Source: Symbiodinium natans
Taxonomy: Eukaryota; Sar; Dinophyceae; Suessiales; Symbiodiniaceae
Length of the DNA stretch: 64,000 nucleotides
Direction of reading: 5' to 3'
NCBI GenBank assembly: GCA_905221605.1
Contig: CAJNDS010000224.1
Location: forward strand, 1,089,085-1,153,084
Numbering within the stretch: the first letter of the stretch is position 1; each line of letters begins with the position of its first letter. The position numbers and the translations under genes are program-made. The notes under the pieces are model-generated. The model searched no databases. It saw only the letters and a program-made list of their open reading frames with translations, and was not told the origin of the DNA. Shown here one piece after another: positions 27,171 through 33,700 of this stretch.

Positions 27171-28702
27171 TTGCGCCTTCAGCGAATCGAGGAATTGAAT
27201 TCTCCTTATGTTCTTTTCGTTTCATTTTTCGGAGTTTGTTTCGATGTTCTTCTTCTTTACTCCACCATTAGGTCATCATATGTTCTCGTAAAGAATCATG
27301 ACTGAAAGTCGGGCTGATCTCAGAACATCTCCAAAACACTATCATCCCCCCCCCCCTCACCCCAAGGGATAAGTCTGCGGGAGCCGCCACATATTTCAGG
27401 CAGACCATTTGTTTCGAAGCCCTCATATCTCAACCCAAAACCCTAAACTACCCAATACCCTCAATCCGAAGCCTAAGCTACCCAAACTAAACTACCCAAG
27501 CCCCTGAACCCCATGCTTCAGGTGGGATTCCGGGCTGGCGTCAAGGCGCTGGTGGTGGGAAACCTGTATGATCCGGCCTGCAGCCTCGGGGCTTCGCACT
27601 CAATGCTTTCGTGGTGCCGTCTTTTTGGTGAAGGGGTTTTAGGGTGTCAGGGTTTACAGGTTTAGGGTGTTAGAGTTTAAGGGTTTTAGGGTTTAGGGTT
27701 TTATGGGAGACAGCTTCAACCCTGGAAGGCCCTAGAGTGTTAGGGGAACCAACAAGCCACTCTAAACCCTAGACCCGAAACCAGACCCTACACCCCTAAA
27801 CCCTAAAGCCTAAACCCTAGGCCTAAACCCTAAGCCCGAAACCCTAAACCCTAAACCCTAAACCCAGGCTACACTTGGAGCAACCACATGCGTGAGTCGC
27901 TGCCGGACAGCGTGATGATGACGTGGCAGGGCGTGGGGCACTGCCTGTCGTCCGGCGGGGACTATGCGAACAGCGGCATGAAGCCCTGCTTGAAGCTCGG
28001 GCTTTCCTGAGAACCAACGTGTGGGACGTTTAGGGTTTAGGGTTTAGGGTTTCGGGTTTAGGGTTGTTTCAAAGAGCCTAACATATCCGCGTTTATGTTA
28101 GGCTCCGGGACGACAGGTTGAACTCTGACCCCCCCCCCTACCGCCCTACCGAGACTGTGGCGGAGGTTCTGGGGGCAATGGCTCCACCTCTCCCTCTTTG
28201 TTGCTCTCCCCCCAAATTATGCTGTTTCTGGCCAAGCCCTAACCCTAAACCCTAAACCCTAAACCCCTAAACCCCTAAACCCCTAAACCCCTAAACCCCT
28301 AAACCCCTAAACCCCCCCTAAACCCCTAAACCCCTAACCCCTAACCCCTAAACCCTAAACCCTAAACCCCTAAAAACCCCTAAACCCCTAAACCCCCCCT
28401 AAACCCCTAAACCCCTAAACCCTAAACCCCTAAACCCCTAAACACCTAAACCCCCAAACCCCTAAACCCCTAAACCCCCAAACCCCCAAACCCTAAACCC
28501 TAAACCCTAAACCCCTAAACCCTAAACCCCTAAACCCTAAACCCTTGGACTTACTCTTCGGTAGAGCCCTCAACCTCAAGCCCTACAGTGGAGGAACCGC
28601 CTGGACCTGTACTGGAAGACTGGCGAGCTCCCCTTTGATGGCTTCACTTGCCGGACAGAGGCGCCAGTTCCCCTTGGCAACTGGAGCATCAAGACCGAGT
28701 GA
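14037..28702 (+). CDS. gene 2: TAP-like alpha/beta-hydrolase serine peptidase (S33 type)
   Basis: This gene model covers about 24 islands spread over 14.7 kb. Joined, they give a protein with the landmarks of tripeptidyl-aminopeptidase/proline-iminopeptidase-like hydrolases, in family order: a strand with NLTVPLSP; the oxyanion motif LVHCGGPGSDA; FSISQRGIGPTASPNFECD; the nucleophile elbow KMNLNGMSYGTAVAAVYADM (Ser in GMSYG); the acid region ALVVGNLYDPACSYTWSNHM (Asp in YDP); the catalytic His in TWQGVGHC; and the C-terminal LYWKTGELPFDGFTC, matching the family's YL..G.LP..GT.C ending. Such enzymes cleave short peptides or act as hydrolases in the secretory or lysosomal route. The first exon is not identified, so a signal peptide cannot be confirmed. 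Every intron carries telomeric-repeat arrays, palindromic elements or both. Confidence 0.88.
14323..14427 (+). CDS. exon of gene 2 (first beta strands)
   Basis: Reads DTIYSGNLTVPLSPHAEDKD then DTPHLNLLAARA. This corresponds to the C..v.VPLdy...I.L.v.r region that opens the TAP-like hydrolase domain. It is followed directly by TTTAGGG units (14428-14475). The 3' junction to 14965 is not resolved. Confidence 0.8.
14773..14963 (+). repeat. CCCTAAG / CCCTAAA array
   Basis: The first part is CCCTAAG units and the rest perfect CCCTAAA, ending at CCAG just before the exon at 14965. Confidence 0.97.
14965..15011 (+). CDS. exon of gene 2 preceding the oxyanion loop
   Basis: Follows CCCCCAG. It reads VMMVVPSKGIEGLEP. 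A GC donor (15012) and a shared GC with 15530-15531 join it as EPLLVHCGGPGSDA. The upstream junction is unresolved. Confidence 0.7.
15137..15255 (+). mobile_element. family 5 element
   Basis: The left part CTTGCCTAAGAACCCCCC and the right part GGGGCTGTTCTTCAGCAATTAGTAG bracket ATAATCAACCTTATAGTATA. Immediately upstream is a small hairpin around TTCCTATGTCGTATAGG. Confidence 0.65.
15362..15525 (+). repeat. CCCTAAA array
   Basis: About 23 units, nearly perfect, ending five bases before the exon with the HCGGPG motif. Confidence 0.97.
15530..15575 (+). CDS. exon of gene 2 carrying the oxyanion motif
   Basis: In the frame set by its joins it reads LLVHCGGPGSDATCPL. H(C/G)GGPG is the signature loop of S33 peptidases, whose backbone forms the oxyanion hole. 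GGC is shared with the next exon (15773-15775). Another open frame (ACALWRTWERRHLP) is rejected because it does not join. Confidence 0.85.
15607..15764 (+). repeat. CCCCAAA then CCCTAAA array
   Basis: About 14 CCCCAAA units followed by eight CCCTAAA units, at the 3' end of the 200-bp intron. Confidence 0.97.
15773..15834 (+). CDS. exon of gene 2
   Basis: Follows GCTTAG and reads GLLTPDLSEVSWETRSEAGF then L. The sequence GTTCA (15835-15839 and 16001-16005) marks the junction. A textbook GTAAGT donor 11 bp further on (15850) would shift the frame, so it is probably not used. Confidence 0.75.
15885..15966 (+). repeat. TTTAGGG array
   Basis: About eleven units with TTTGGGG variants, at the 5' part of the intron between 15834 and 16001. 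Confidence 0.95.
16001..16122 (+). CDS. exon of gene 2 with QRGIG region
   Basis: Reads FKFFSKTPGSYASFSISQRG then IGPTASPNFECDPGDMKLPP. The FSISQRGIG..SPNFEC part matches the D.RG.G.S.P..C region that follows the oxyanion loop in TAP-like enzymes. AGGAC (16123-16127 and 16980-16984) joins it to KDISDFTDCQC. The frame also runs on to a TGA at 16155, which the splice avoids. Confidence 0.88.
16396..16482 (+). mobile_element. family 4 element, degraded
   Basis: Contains GATGTTGACCCCAAATAGTAGGATTCCC and C-run words, shared with 20012-20111, 37733-37834, 50943-51058 and 52431-52521. The left end is degraded. Confidence 0.6.
16483..16814 (+). other. unassigned 95-codon ORF region
   Basis: An open frame from 16521 to 16808 (VLVEVSAPKTSRATYILLG...) has moderate protein character and lower GC than the exons. 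It does not join to gene 2 and lies in its intron. It could be a remnant of an inserted element. Confidence 0.3.
16815..16960 (+). repeat. CCCTAAA array
   Basis: About 18 degenerate CCCTAAA units, ending about 20 bp before the exon at 16980. Confidence 0.95.
16980..17078 (+). CDS. exon of gene 2
   Basis: Reads DISDFTDCQCALPDGAPLVG then QSFANLDPKNESQ. Three cysteines lie in the cap-like insertion expected here in TAP-like enzymes. AGGTT (17079-17083 and 17776-17780) joins it to VLFEKMALRSRRCAAS. Confidence 0.85.
17277..17415 (+). repeat. CCCTAAA array
   Basis: About 19 units with CCCTAGA, CCCTAAG and CTCTAAA variants. A TTTAGGG array follows at 17465-17500. Confidence 0.95.
17776..17853 (+). 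CDS. exon of gene 2
   Basis: Follows GTCTGGAG. It reads VLFEKMALRSRRCAASTKWV then MTGPT and ends at ACGG|GTAAGAAG, a canonical donor. The next exon starts at TCCCGAGG (19002), giving TGPTVPRFNFLEW. Confidence 0.85.
17897..18230 (+). repeat. CCCTAAAG array (8-mer variant)
   Basis: About 30 copies of the octamer CCCTAAAG, almost homogeneous over 250 bp, then CCCTAAA and CCCTAAG. An extra G in every unit shows expansion of one variant, not random decay. Confidence 0.97.
18299..18510 (+). repeat. CCCTACAA array (8-mer variant)
   Basis: About 23 copies of CCCTACAA, again nearly pure. The ORF with PYNPTTLQ is its translation. Confidence 0.97.
18545..18765 (-). mobile_element. family 10 dispersed repeat, inverted orientation
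   Basis: Reverse-complement relative of 12525-12705: GGGGTTGTTAGATTTTAAAC at the left, then GCCCAACCCCAGAGTGTCC units. Next to it is TATATA-rich sequence and a T/G homopolymer tract. Confidence 0.75.
19002..19051 (+). CDS. exon of gene 2
   Basis: Reads VPRFNFLEWSGTRMLAH. A GA donor with shared GAC (19052-19054 and 19647-19649) joins it to DIDFFRSRV. T...A.D...LR is the usual run-up to the nucleophile elbow in this family. Confidence 0.85.
19117..19200 (+). repeat. TTTAGGG array
   Basis: Twelve perfect units at the 5' side of the intron that precedes the nucleophile exon. Confidence 0.97.
19525..19592 (+). mobile_element. family 2 element, shortened
   Basis: TTGGGATGTTCCCC at the left, then a middle with ACTATAATCCCAATTAAGGACTG, ending in GAAGGGGGAA. 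Full relatives lie at 23254-23321, 25385-25492, 63609-63705 and 63826-63942. Confidence 0.7.
19647..19747 (+). CDS. exon of gene 2 with the catalytic serine
   Basis: Follows GGTGTAG. It reads DIDFFRSRVCAPKMNLNGMS then YGTAVAAVYADMFP. GMSYG is the GxSxG nucleophile elbow, followed by the family's typical helix. GGATC (19748-19752 and 20600-20604) joins it to DRVAKMVING. The intron then starts with GA. Confidence 0.93.
20012..20112 (+). mobile_element. palindromic family 4 element
   Basis: The left end is GGGGTTTGCGAAAATAGGGG and the right end is CTTTCGGAAACCCCCC. The interior has GAATAGTAGGATCCCGTTCT. Same family as 37733-37834 and 50943-51058. Confidence 0.8.
20600..20708 (+). CDS. exon of gene 2 after the elbow
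   Basis: Reads DRVAKMVINGNMPPVPNTLE then FAKGQGMALTQAFGHL. V.k.V.nG..pP matches the strand and loop that follow the nucleophile helix in TAP-like proteins. A GA donor (20709) fits the join to 20915. Confidence 0.9.
20915..20973 (+). CDS. exon of gene 2
   Basis: Reads ERMCVKWTSTHPCDFFSDE. The end shares GTCAC (20974-20978) with 21349-21353, giving DEMSLTTAFNGLLREIRAG. Only this splice removes the TGA at 20986. Confidence 0.85.
21349..21390 (+). CDS. exon of gene 2
   Basis: Follows CCCTCAG and reads SLTTAFNGLLREIR. It ends at GGCCGG (21391-21396), repeated at 22573-22578. The join reads IRAGFVPTGWAEPVLTL. The frame continues open beyond, but only this join gives a coherent protein. Confidence 0.8.
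22573..22625 (+). CDS. exon of gene 2
   Basis: Reads AGFVPTGWAEPVLTLANL and ends at TCGC (22626-22629), shared with 23582-23585. A TTTAGGG word follows and then a long CCCTAAA array. Confidence 0.8.
22681..22935 (+). repeat. long CCCTAAA array
   Basis: Thirty-five or so perfect units with a single short unit. It is immediately downstream of the exon at 22573, so at this exon the array orientation is not the usual TTTAGGG-first arrangement. Confidence 0.98.
23254..23321 (+). mobile_element. palindromic family 2 element
   Basis: TTGGGATGTTCCCCCTCATA at the left pairs with TATAAGGGGGGAACATCCCAA at the right, with a short interior around CCCTATTGCACG. Non-coding. Confidence 0.85.
23440..23565 (+). 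repeat. CCCTAAA array
   Basis: Eighteen perfect units, ending about 15 bp before the exon at 23582. Confidence 0.98.
23582..23597 (+). CDS. microexon of gene 2
   Basis: Sixteen bases reading AKILD between shared TCGC and CCGG (23598-23601 and 24417-24420). The island stays open further (RYCTLPTGC), so a longer exon with the alternative joint ATGCT is possible. All these joins feed the same downstream frame. Confidence 0.55.
24115..24390 (+). repeat. CCCTAAA array with CCCTGAA/CCCTGAG blocks
   Basis: About 38 units with clustered variants in the middle, ending just before the exon at 24417. Confidence 0.97.
24417..24457 (+). CDS. exon of gene 2
   Basis: Reads RGQDMGHLWRLHRPA in the frame that survives the CAGCAG join (24458-24463 and 24837-24842) to ADPLVASGTSHVRA. 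The other two frames are open too but fail at that junction. Confidence 0.65.
24508..24592 (+). repeat. TTTAGGG array
   Basis: Twelve units just downstream of the exon at 24417. The matching CCCTAAA array (24710-24805) lies at the other end of the same intron, an inverted pair within 300 bp. Confidence 0.97.
24710..24805 (+). repeat. CCCTAAA array
   Basis: Thirteen perfect units. It pairs in inverted orientation with 24508-24592. Confidence 0.97.
24837..24876 (+). CDS. exon of gene 2
   Basis: Reads ADPLVASGTSHVR. The junction repeat AGCTT (24877-24881 and 25075-25079) joins it across the family 1 element to ALTNPRLAGLG. Confidence 0.7.
24920..25060 (+). mobile_element. palindromic family 1 element
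   Basis: The left end CTTGGAGGTTCATGGTACTT and AGTAACCCAAGTATAA are mirrored at the right by TTATTGGGTTACGAAGTGCC and CTGAACCTCCAAG. The centre is CCCTATTAGGGTACTTAAGG. It makes up almost the whole 200-bp intron between two exons of gene 2, so the element itself acts as an intron. Other copies: 31770, 34257, 48254, 59577 and 61649. Confidence 0.9.
25075..25082 (+). CDS. microexon of gene 2
   Basis: AGCTTTGA (8 nt, up to 13 with the shared CCAAC at 25083-25087 and 25617-25621). It links VRA to LTNPRLAG in frame. It rests on two 5-nt junction repeats only. Confidence 0.5.
25143..25212 (+). repeat. TTTAGGG array
   Basis: Ten units at the 5' side of the intron that also holds one family 3 relative and two family 2 elements. 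Confidence 0.95.
25385..25492 (+). mobile_element. palindromic family 2 element
   Basis: GAATGTTCCCCCTTACACTT at the left and AAGGGGAACATCCCAA at the right. The interior has AGCAGCCCTTCATAGGGATT. Confidence 0.8.
25556..25609 (+). mobile_element. right half of a family 2 element abutting an exon
   Basis: The sequence CTATTAAGGAATGATTGAGG to GGGGGAACATCCCAAG ends at the AG that immediately precedes GCTCCTACGCC. The terminal inverted repeat therefore appears to supply the 3' splice region of the exon at 25617. Confidence 0.7.
25617..25669 (+). CDS. exon of gene 2
   Basis: Reads NPRLAGLGIPTYRKPSS. It ends at GTGGA (25670-25674), repeated at 25977-25981, giving PSSVDGFVNEGTVLG. Confidence 0.8.
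25977..26001 (+). CDS. exon of gene 2
   Basis: Reads VDGFVNEGTVLG. Its end CCAGGAC (26002-26008) is repeated exactly at 26218-26224, a 7-nt junction repeat. The join gives GTVLGQDLFGRFTVAQAMG. Confidence 0.8.
26218..26286 (+). CDS. exon of gene 2
   Basis: Reads QDLFGRFTVAQAMGAYRTFS then ASW. GGAG (26287-26290 and 26900-26903) joins it to EMATSSFVGIF with a GA donor. Confidence 0.85.
26708..26890 (+). repeat. CCCTGAA, CCCTAAA and CCCTAAAA array
   Basis: About 25 units of three variants in blocks, ending ten bases before the exon at 26900. Confidence 0.96.
26900..26968 (+). CDS. exon of gene 2
   Basis: Reads EMATSSFVGIFSAFFAWEPE then AVP. GGTG (26969-26972 and 27521-27524) joins it to VGFRAGVKALVVG. 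A hydrophobic stretch of this kind belongs to the cap-to-core transition in these enzymes. Confidence 0.85.
27000..27112 (+). repeat. TTTAGGG array
   Basis: About 15 degenerate units near the start of the intron between 26968 and 27521, followed by a (GT)n tract. Confidence 0.93.
27124..27168 (+). repeat. (GT)n microsatellite
   Basis: About 20 perfect GT dinucleotides, inside an intron of gene 2. Confidence 0.97.
27521..27580 (+). CDS. exon of gene 2 with the catalytic acid
   Basis: Follows GCTTCAG. It reads VGFRAGVKALVVGNLYDPAC. The strand VKALVVGN and loop LYDPA match the TP.L.v.g..D..TP segment of TAP-like enzymes, where the Asp is the triad acid. CAG (27581-27583 and 27865-27867) joins it to SYTWSNHM with a GC donor. 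Confidence 0.92.
27865..27991 (+). CDS. exon of gene 2 with the catalytic histidine
   Basis: Reads SYTWSNHMRESLPDSVMMTW then QGVGHCLSSGGDYANSGMKP then C. It has the family pattern A..m...lp.s.l.t..G.GH, where the His completes the triad. GAA (27992-27994 and 28594-28596) joins it to NRLDLYWKTGELP. Reading on without splicing meets TGA at 28008. Confidence 0.93.
28235..28545 (+). repeat. CCCCTAAA array (8-mer variant)
   Basis: About 38 units, mostly the octamer CCCCTAAA, in the last intron of gene 2. Confidence 0.97.
28594..28702 (+). CDS. last exon of gene 2 with stop codon
   Basis: Reads NRLDLYWKTGELPFDGFTCR then TEAPVPLGNWSIKTE and stops at TGA (28700-28702). LYWKTGELPFDGFTC is the family's C-terminal signature, which supports this as the true end. 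Confidence 0.93.
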
Positions 28703-28967
28703 CGGCGCAAGGGTTTGGGGTTTAAGGTTTAGGGTTTTGGGGCCATTAGGGTTCAGGGCTCATCAGGGTTTAGGGTTTTATGGTCAGCGCTTTTCGGGTC
28801 TACGGTACAGTGTTTGAGTTCAGAGAGCCGTCTTTGAGGTGAGGTGTTGGGCAGAGGGCATTCGAGCGTTAAGGAGCGCAGGTGTACGTTCTCCCCGCCG
28901 AAGCGCGGAAAGAGCGATCACCGTACACGTGCAGCATGCGTTGCTGCAGAGGTGGAAAGCCCACTAT

Positions 28968-29074
28968 CTGCTTAAGAAGCCTGCCCGCAAACATAAACCG
29001 TTATTCTTGCTTATTATAAGGGCACTGTAGGGATTCTGACTTCTACTTCTCGGGTGGTTTCTTAAGCAACTAGT
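28968..29074 (+). mobile_element. family 5-like element between genes 2 and 3
   Basis: CTATCTGCTTAAGAAGCCTG at the left, GGTTTCTTAAGCAACTAGTAG at the right and CTTGCTTATTATAAGGG in the middle. It lacks the homopolymer run. Confidence 0.7.
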
Positions 29075-29400
29075 AGAAAGAAGCACCCGCCACAAATTTG
29101 TAGATGCTAATTTTAATCCGATCTTGCCATGTAGAGTCCTGGCTTGTCATGCGTGCGCTACACGCAGCCTCACGTGGAAAAAGGGGTTTAGGGTTTAGGT
29201 CTCCTCTCCCCGATTGTGGCCTGGGGTTTGAGCCTGAACCCTCAACCCTAAACCCTAGACCCCAAAACCCTGTGAAGCCCCAAAGCCCTAAGCCCTAAAC
29301 CCTAACTCGTAACCCCCCACAAGCTCCAAGCTCGAACGTCCCAACCCCCCGCGACTGACGTGCTCTAGACATCTTCAGCTGCCCCCTCAGAGCACTCTTC
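29075..29400 (+). other. intergenic-like stretch, no gene recognised
   Basis: Between the stop of gene 2 and the candidate start of gene 3. It holds degenerate TTTAGGG and CCCTAAA words and unique DNA. No coding island joins. Confidence 0.5.
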
Positions 29401-29401
29401 A

Positions 29402-29552
29402 ACTACTATTTGCTTGAGAACCCCCCCACAAAAATAAACATACATCTCTTTTCACAACAGTACTAAAGATAAGAATACTACTAATAACACTAATCCTTAT
29501 CAGGAACTATTATCTTTTTTTTTTCAGGGTTGGGGGGTGGGGATCTTAAGCA
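29402..29552 (+). mobile_element. family 5 element
   Basis: CTACTATTTGCTTGAGAACC at the left, GGGATCTTAAGCAAATCGTAG at the right and AT-rich interior (AATCCTTATCAGGAACTATT). Confidence 0.75.
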
Positions 29553-29689
29553 AATCGTAGTCACTTTAGGGCTCAGGGGTTTAAGGATGTACCCCGAAAG
29601 GTTTCCGCCTTAAAGCTCCCAACATGGCCAGAAGGGTCTCCAAACGTGCCCACCTTCGGGGTTCAAGGTAGTGTTCCTTGACGCTTAGG

Positions 29690-29795
29690 GGTGTTGGGGG
29701 TGTTAGGGGTGTTGGGGGTGTTAGGGGTGTTAGGGGTGTTCGGGGTGTTAGGGGTGTTCGGGGTGTTAGGGGGTGTTAGGGGGTGTTAGGTGTTA
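29690..29795 (+). repeat. TTAGGGGTG tandem repeat
   Basis: About eleven units of GTTAGGGGT, a nine-base G-rich derivative of the telomeric repeat, followed by C and A homopolymers that generate spurious ORFs on both strands. Confidence 0.9.
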
Positions 29796-30349
29796 GGGGG
29801 TTTTCCCCCCCCGCCCCCCCCCCCCCCCAAAAAAAAAAAAGAAAAACAAACCACCACATCCCAACCCCCCCAAAAAAAAAGAAAAACAAAACACCACATC
29901 CCAAGCCTTTTATGCTGTATAAGCCCACAGAAGCCCACAGAAGCGCCGCAAATGCCCTCAAAGCCGGCCCAAGGCGCCCCAGAGCTGCCAGCTCGCGGCC
30001 TCGGATTTGTGTTTTGGGGGGTTTCGGGTTTAGGGTTTAGGGTTTCGGGTTTAGAGAGTTCAGGGTTTCGGCCTTGAGGCTTCAGCTTCGTTTCTTTGAA
30101 AGGTTTAGAGGTTTGGGCATACTTGGAGGCTCTTTGGGTTTAGTAAGTCTACTCAGTGTGCCCTAAACCTTCTTTCAATCCCCTTACTTGCCCGACTTAC
30201 TAAGTCAAAAGGGTTTGCAAGTAGGGATGTAGAGCGTTAGGTTTCAGGATTTTGGGGCTTTAGGAACAGGGTTCAGGGTTTAGGGTTTCAGGGGTCAGGG
30301 CTTAAAGGGTTGGGGGTTTAGGGTAGAGGCTTTAGGGCTTTCCTAATTA

Positions 30350-30475
30350 AACCCCACACCCGAAACCCGAAACCCGAAACCCGAAACCCGAAACCCGAAA
30401 CCCTAAACCCTAAACCCTAAACCCTAAACCCTAAACCCTAAACCCTAAACCCTAAACCCTAAACCCTAAACCCCG
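30350..30475 (+). repeat. CCCGAAA then CCCTAAA array
   Basis: Seven CCCGAAA units then eleven CCCTAAA units. Confidence 0.96.
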
Positions 30476-30745
30476 AACCTTGAGCTGCCAGCTGCCAACC
30501 CTACACCCTAAGCCCGAAACCCTGTAGGCCAGGAAGTTCCCCCAAGGCACCCCAGAACCTGACACCCCAGTTTAACACCCCTTCACCGTTTCACGCCCCT
30601 TTGCGACCCTTTACACCCCTTGGCGCCCCTACGCCCCCTAAACCCCCTGAAGCCCCTGAACCCCTAAACCCTCTAACCCTTTGACCCTTAAACCCTTAAA
30701 ACCCTGAAACCCTGTAAGCCTTGGCCGTTCACGCCGTAAGGTGCC

Positions 30746-33700
30746 CCCGGCCATGCTCTTCCTTCCAGCAGGGCTCTTGCTCGTCTCTGCAGTGGTGGCA
30801 ACCCGAGTTCCGTGAGTTCAGGTCTTGTAAGGCTTAAGGGTTTCGGTTGCAGGGGCTAAGGCTTATGTGGGTTTTTGTTTTAAGGGTTTAGTTTCACTCA
30901 GTTCCTTGAAGCGTGCATAGAAAAATCTTAAGTAGGGTTGCAAGAGCCCCAAAAAAGGTCAAAACCAGACAGGCGGTGGTTGGACTTGGAGTTGGGTCAG
31001 TGTTCAGAGTTCAGGGTGGGCGCGCTGTCCTGAACCTTACCTTGACCCAGGAGTAAGCTAGGAATAAAAAATGGGCACCCTTCTTGGTTTTAAGGGGATT
31101 GTAAGCGAACCCCAAGCATGAAACCCTGATCCCTAAACCCTAAACCCTAAACCCTAAACCCTAAACCCTAAACCCTAAACCCTAAACCCTAAACCCTAAA
31201 CCCTAAACCCTAAACTCTAAACCCCTCCGGGTCCTAGTTACCAAGCCCAAGCCATAAGAAGGGAAGCCATTGCTCGAACTGCTTCTGGCCTTCTTTGGGG
31301 GTAGACGCCTGAAGCCAAAGCCCCAAACCCTAAACCCCAAACCCTACAAACCCTAAACCCTAAACCCTAATCCTAAACCCTAAACCCTGCAAAAGACACC
31401 CGAACTCCAAGATTTCCAGAACCTTTAAACCTCCAAACCCCAAACCTTTCAAAGACCCGTACCGAAAATCCCTTATAGAAACCTCAAGCGATAGAGAGAT
31501 TCTCATTGCGAGTTAATGTTTCTTCCTTGATTCAGGGGTGCTGGTCTATCTTGCTAACCCTAGGACCCGAAGCCCTGAAACCCTAGGCTCTACACCCTCA
31601 AACCCCAAATCACAGCCCCGAAAACCTCAAACCCTGAACCTCAAACCCGAATCCTAAACCCCCGCCGTTAAATGCCCCCTAAGCCGTCAACCCCTAAACC
31701 CCCAAACCCCCGCTAAGCCCCTAAATTCCTGCTAGGCCCTAAAGTGTGAAGCCCTAAACCTGAACCCCTACTTGGAGCTTCATGGTACTTAGTAACCCAA
31801 TTATAAGTGTAGTTAGAACCCACTTATAAGCCCCTTAAGTACCCTAATAGGGTTACAATTGGGTTATAACTACAGATATAATTGGGTTACTAAGTACCAT
31901 GAACCTCCACAAGTGAACCCTGAAGCCCATAAAGCCGTAAGCCCTACGTCCGAACCCCCTGAACCCCTAAATGGTACACACCTAAACCCTTCAAAAAATC
32001 AGCCCCTAAACCTGTTGCTACACCCTAAACCCTAAACCCTAGACCCTAAACCCTAGACCCAGACCCTAAACCCTAAACCCTAAACCCTCGTCCTAGGTGG
32101 GCCTCTTTTGGGCCTCATGCACAGAGCCGGGAATCCTCCCTCGGCAGGTGCCTGAACAGTTTGCCTGGTGTTTCTCTTTCGTACGTAGGGGGTTCAGGGT
32201 TTTGGGTTTAGGGTTCAGGGTTTAGGGTTTAAGTTTTGGGGTAGCTATCGCTGGGGGTTATGAGAAGGGCGTCTGTCGTTCTAACTGGTTTTTACCTTAG
32301 CCGGGGCTCTTGCAACACTACTTATCACTGCCCATAAGCCGCTTAGGTTTGAGGGTTGAAGGCTTTAGGGGTTTGGGGGAACCTTGGGATCGAGAGGTGT
32401 ATGTTTTGGGTTCCGAATTCGGGTTTAGGGCTTGGGGTCCAGGGGCACCATTGCTTTCGATAGCCGGAAGATCTTCAATGCTCTCTCGTTGACCACGACA
32501 GATGGCCAGAACGTTCTTTCATTGGACATTTCTGTGGTTCCATGCCGCTTGGAGGGCCCCGATTCCCTGCGACGCCTGCGGTGCTGAAGCCTCGCCGGGG
32601 CAGGCTCTTCTTGGCATGCTCGACGTTCATAAGCAAGAGCTGCAGAGGGCGAGGCGTTGGCACCAGAGGGCAGAGTTGGGCAGAAGCCTCTGCCAGCTTC
32701 GGATGCGCCTTCAGAGCCAGCTAAGATCGTATCTTGAGCGCTGTCTACTTACCCTGCCAGTCTTGCCCTCTTCCTGGTCGAACAAAGAACTTGGTGCCTT
32801 CATGCTTTTTTGACTCGCTTGTGGTGGGTTCGCGAGTTGGGCTCTTCTCATGTTCCAGGTTCAGGGTTGGTATGCCCCCCTTAAAACCCCGAGACAGCGA
32901 GATTTGGGTTTACTGAACTGAACCACAACTCCAAAACCCTAGAATTCAAAGTTGTAGCTTCAGTCACCCTACTCAGTCACAAACACAAAAAGGAACCTCC
33001 AAACATTGAACGCCAGACTCCAAACCCTACATGCCAAAGCCCCAACCGCCAAGCCCTAAACCTGAATGTGAGCCCTGAATCCCAAACACTAACCCCAAAA
33101 CCTTTAAACCCTAAACCCCAAACCCTAAGCCCTAAACCAAAAACCCGAAGAGGACCCCAAGCGCGGCTTCGCGGGGCAAGGCGAGCGGCCGCCCCGCCTG
33201 GAGCAGATCATTAATGGCGTGAAGGCCGCTACTCAGGGCTTAGGGTTCAGGGTTCAGGGTTTGGGGTTCAGGGTTTAGGGTTTAGGGCTTGGGGTTTAGG
33301 GTTTGGGGTTTAGGGCTTAGGGTCTTGCAGTGTTTAAGGTTGAAGGTTGCAGGGGAGCTAGAGTAGCTAAAACAAGCGGCGTGGCTCGGTGAGTTGTTTG
33401 GTTCTTTGCCGTATGCCTTCGGTTGAGGAGTCCTGGCCCCTAAACTCTAAACCCCAAACCTGCACCCTAAACCCTACACTCCTGAACCCTAAGCCCGAAA
33501 ACCTAGCAACCCTAAATCATCTCAAGCTGTTTCACGCAGGTTTTGGGGGTTTAGGGTGCGGACCCCGTTGCAGCCCCAAACCCCGAAACCAAACCCCCGG
33601 CTAGGTGTCTTTGAAATGGTGCAGCACCTGTGAAATCTACAGGCGGGCCCAGGGGATATGTCAGGGCTTCAAGTTTTGGGGTTACTGTAGGGTTTTGAAT

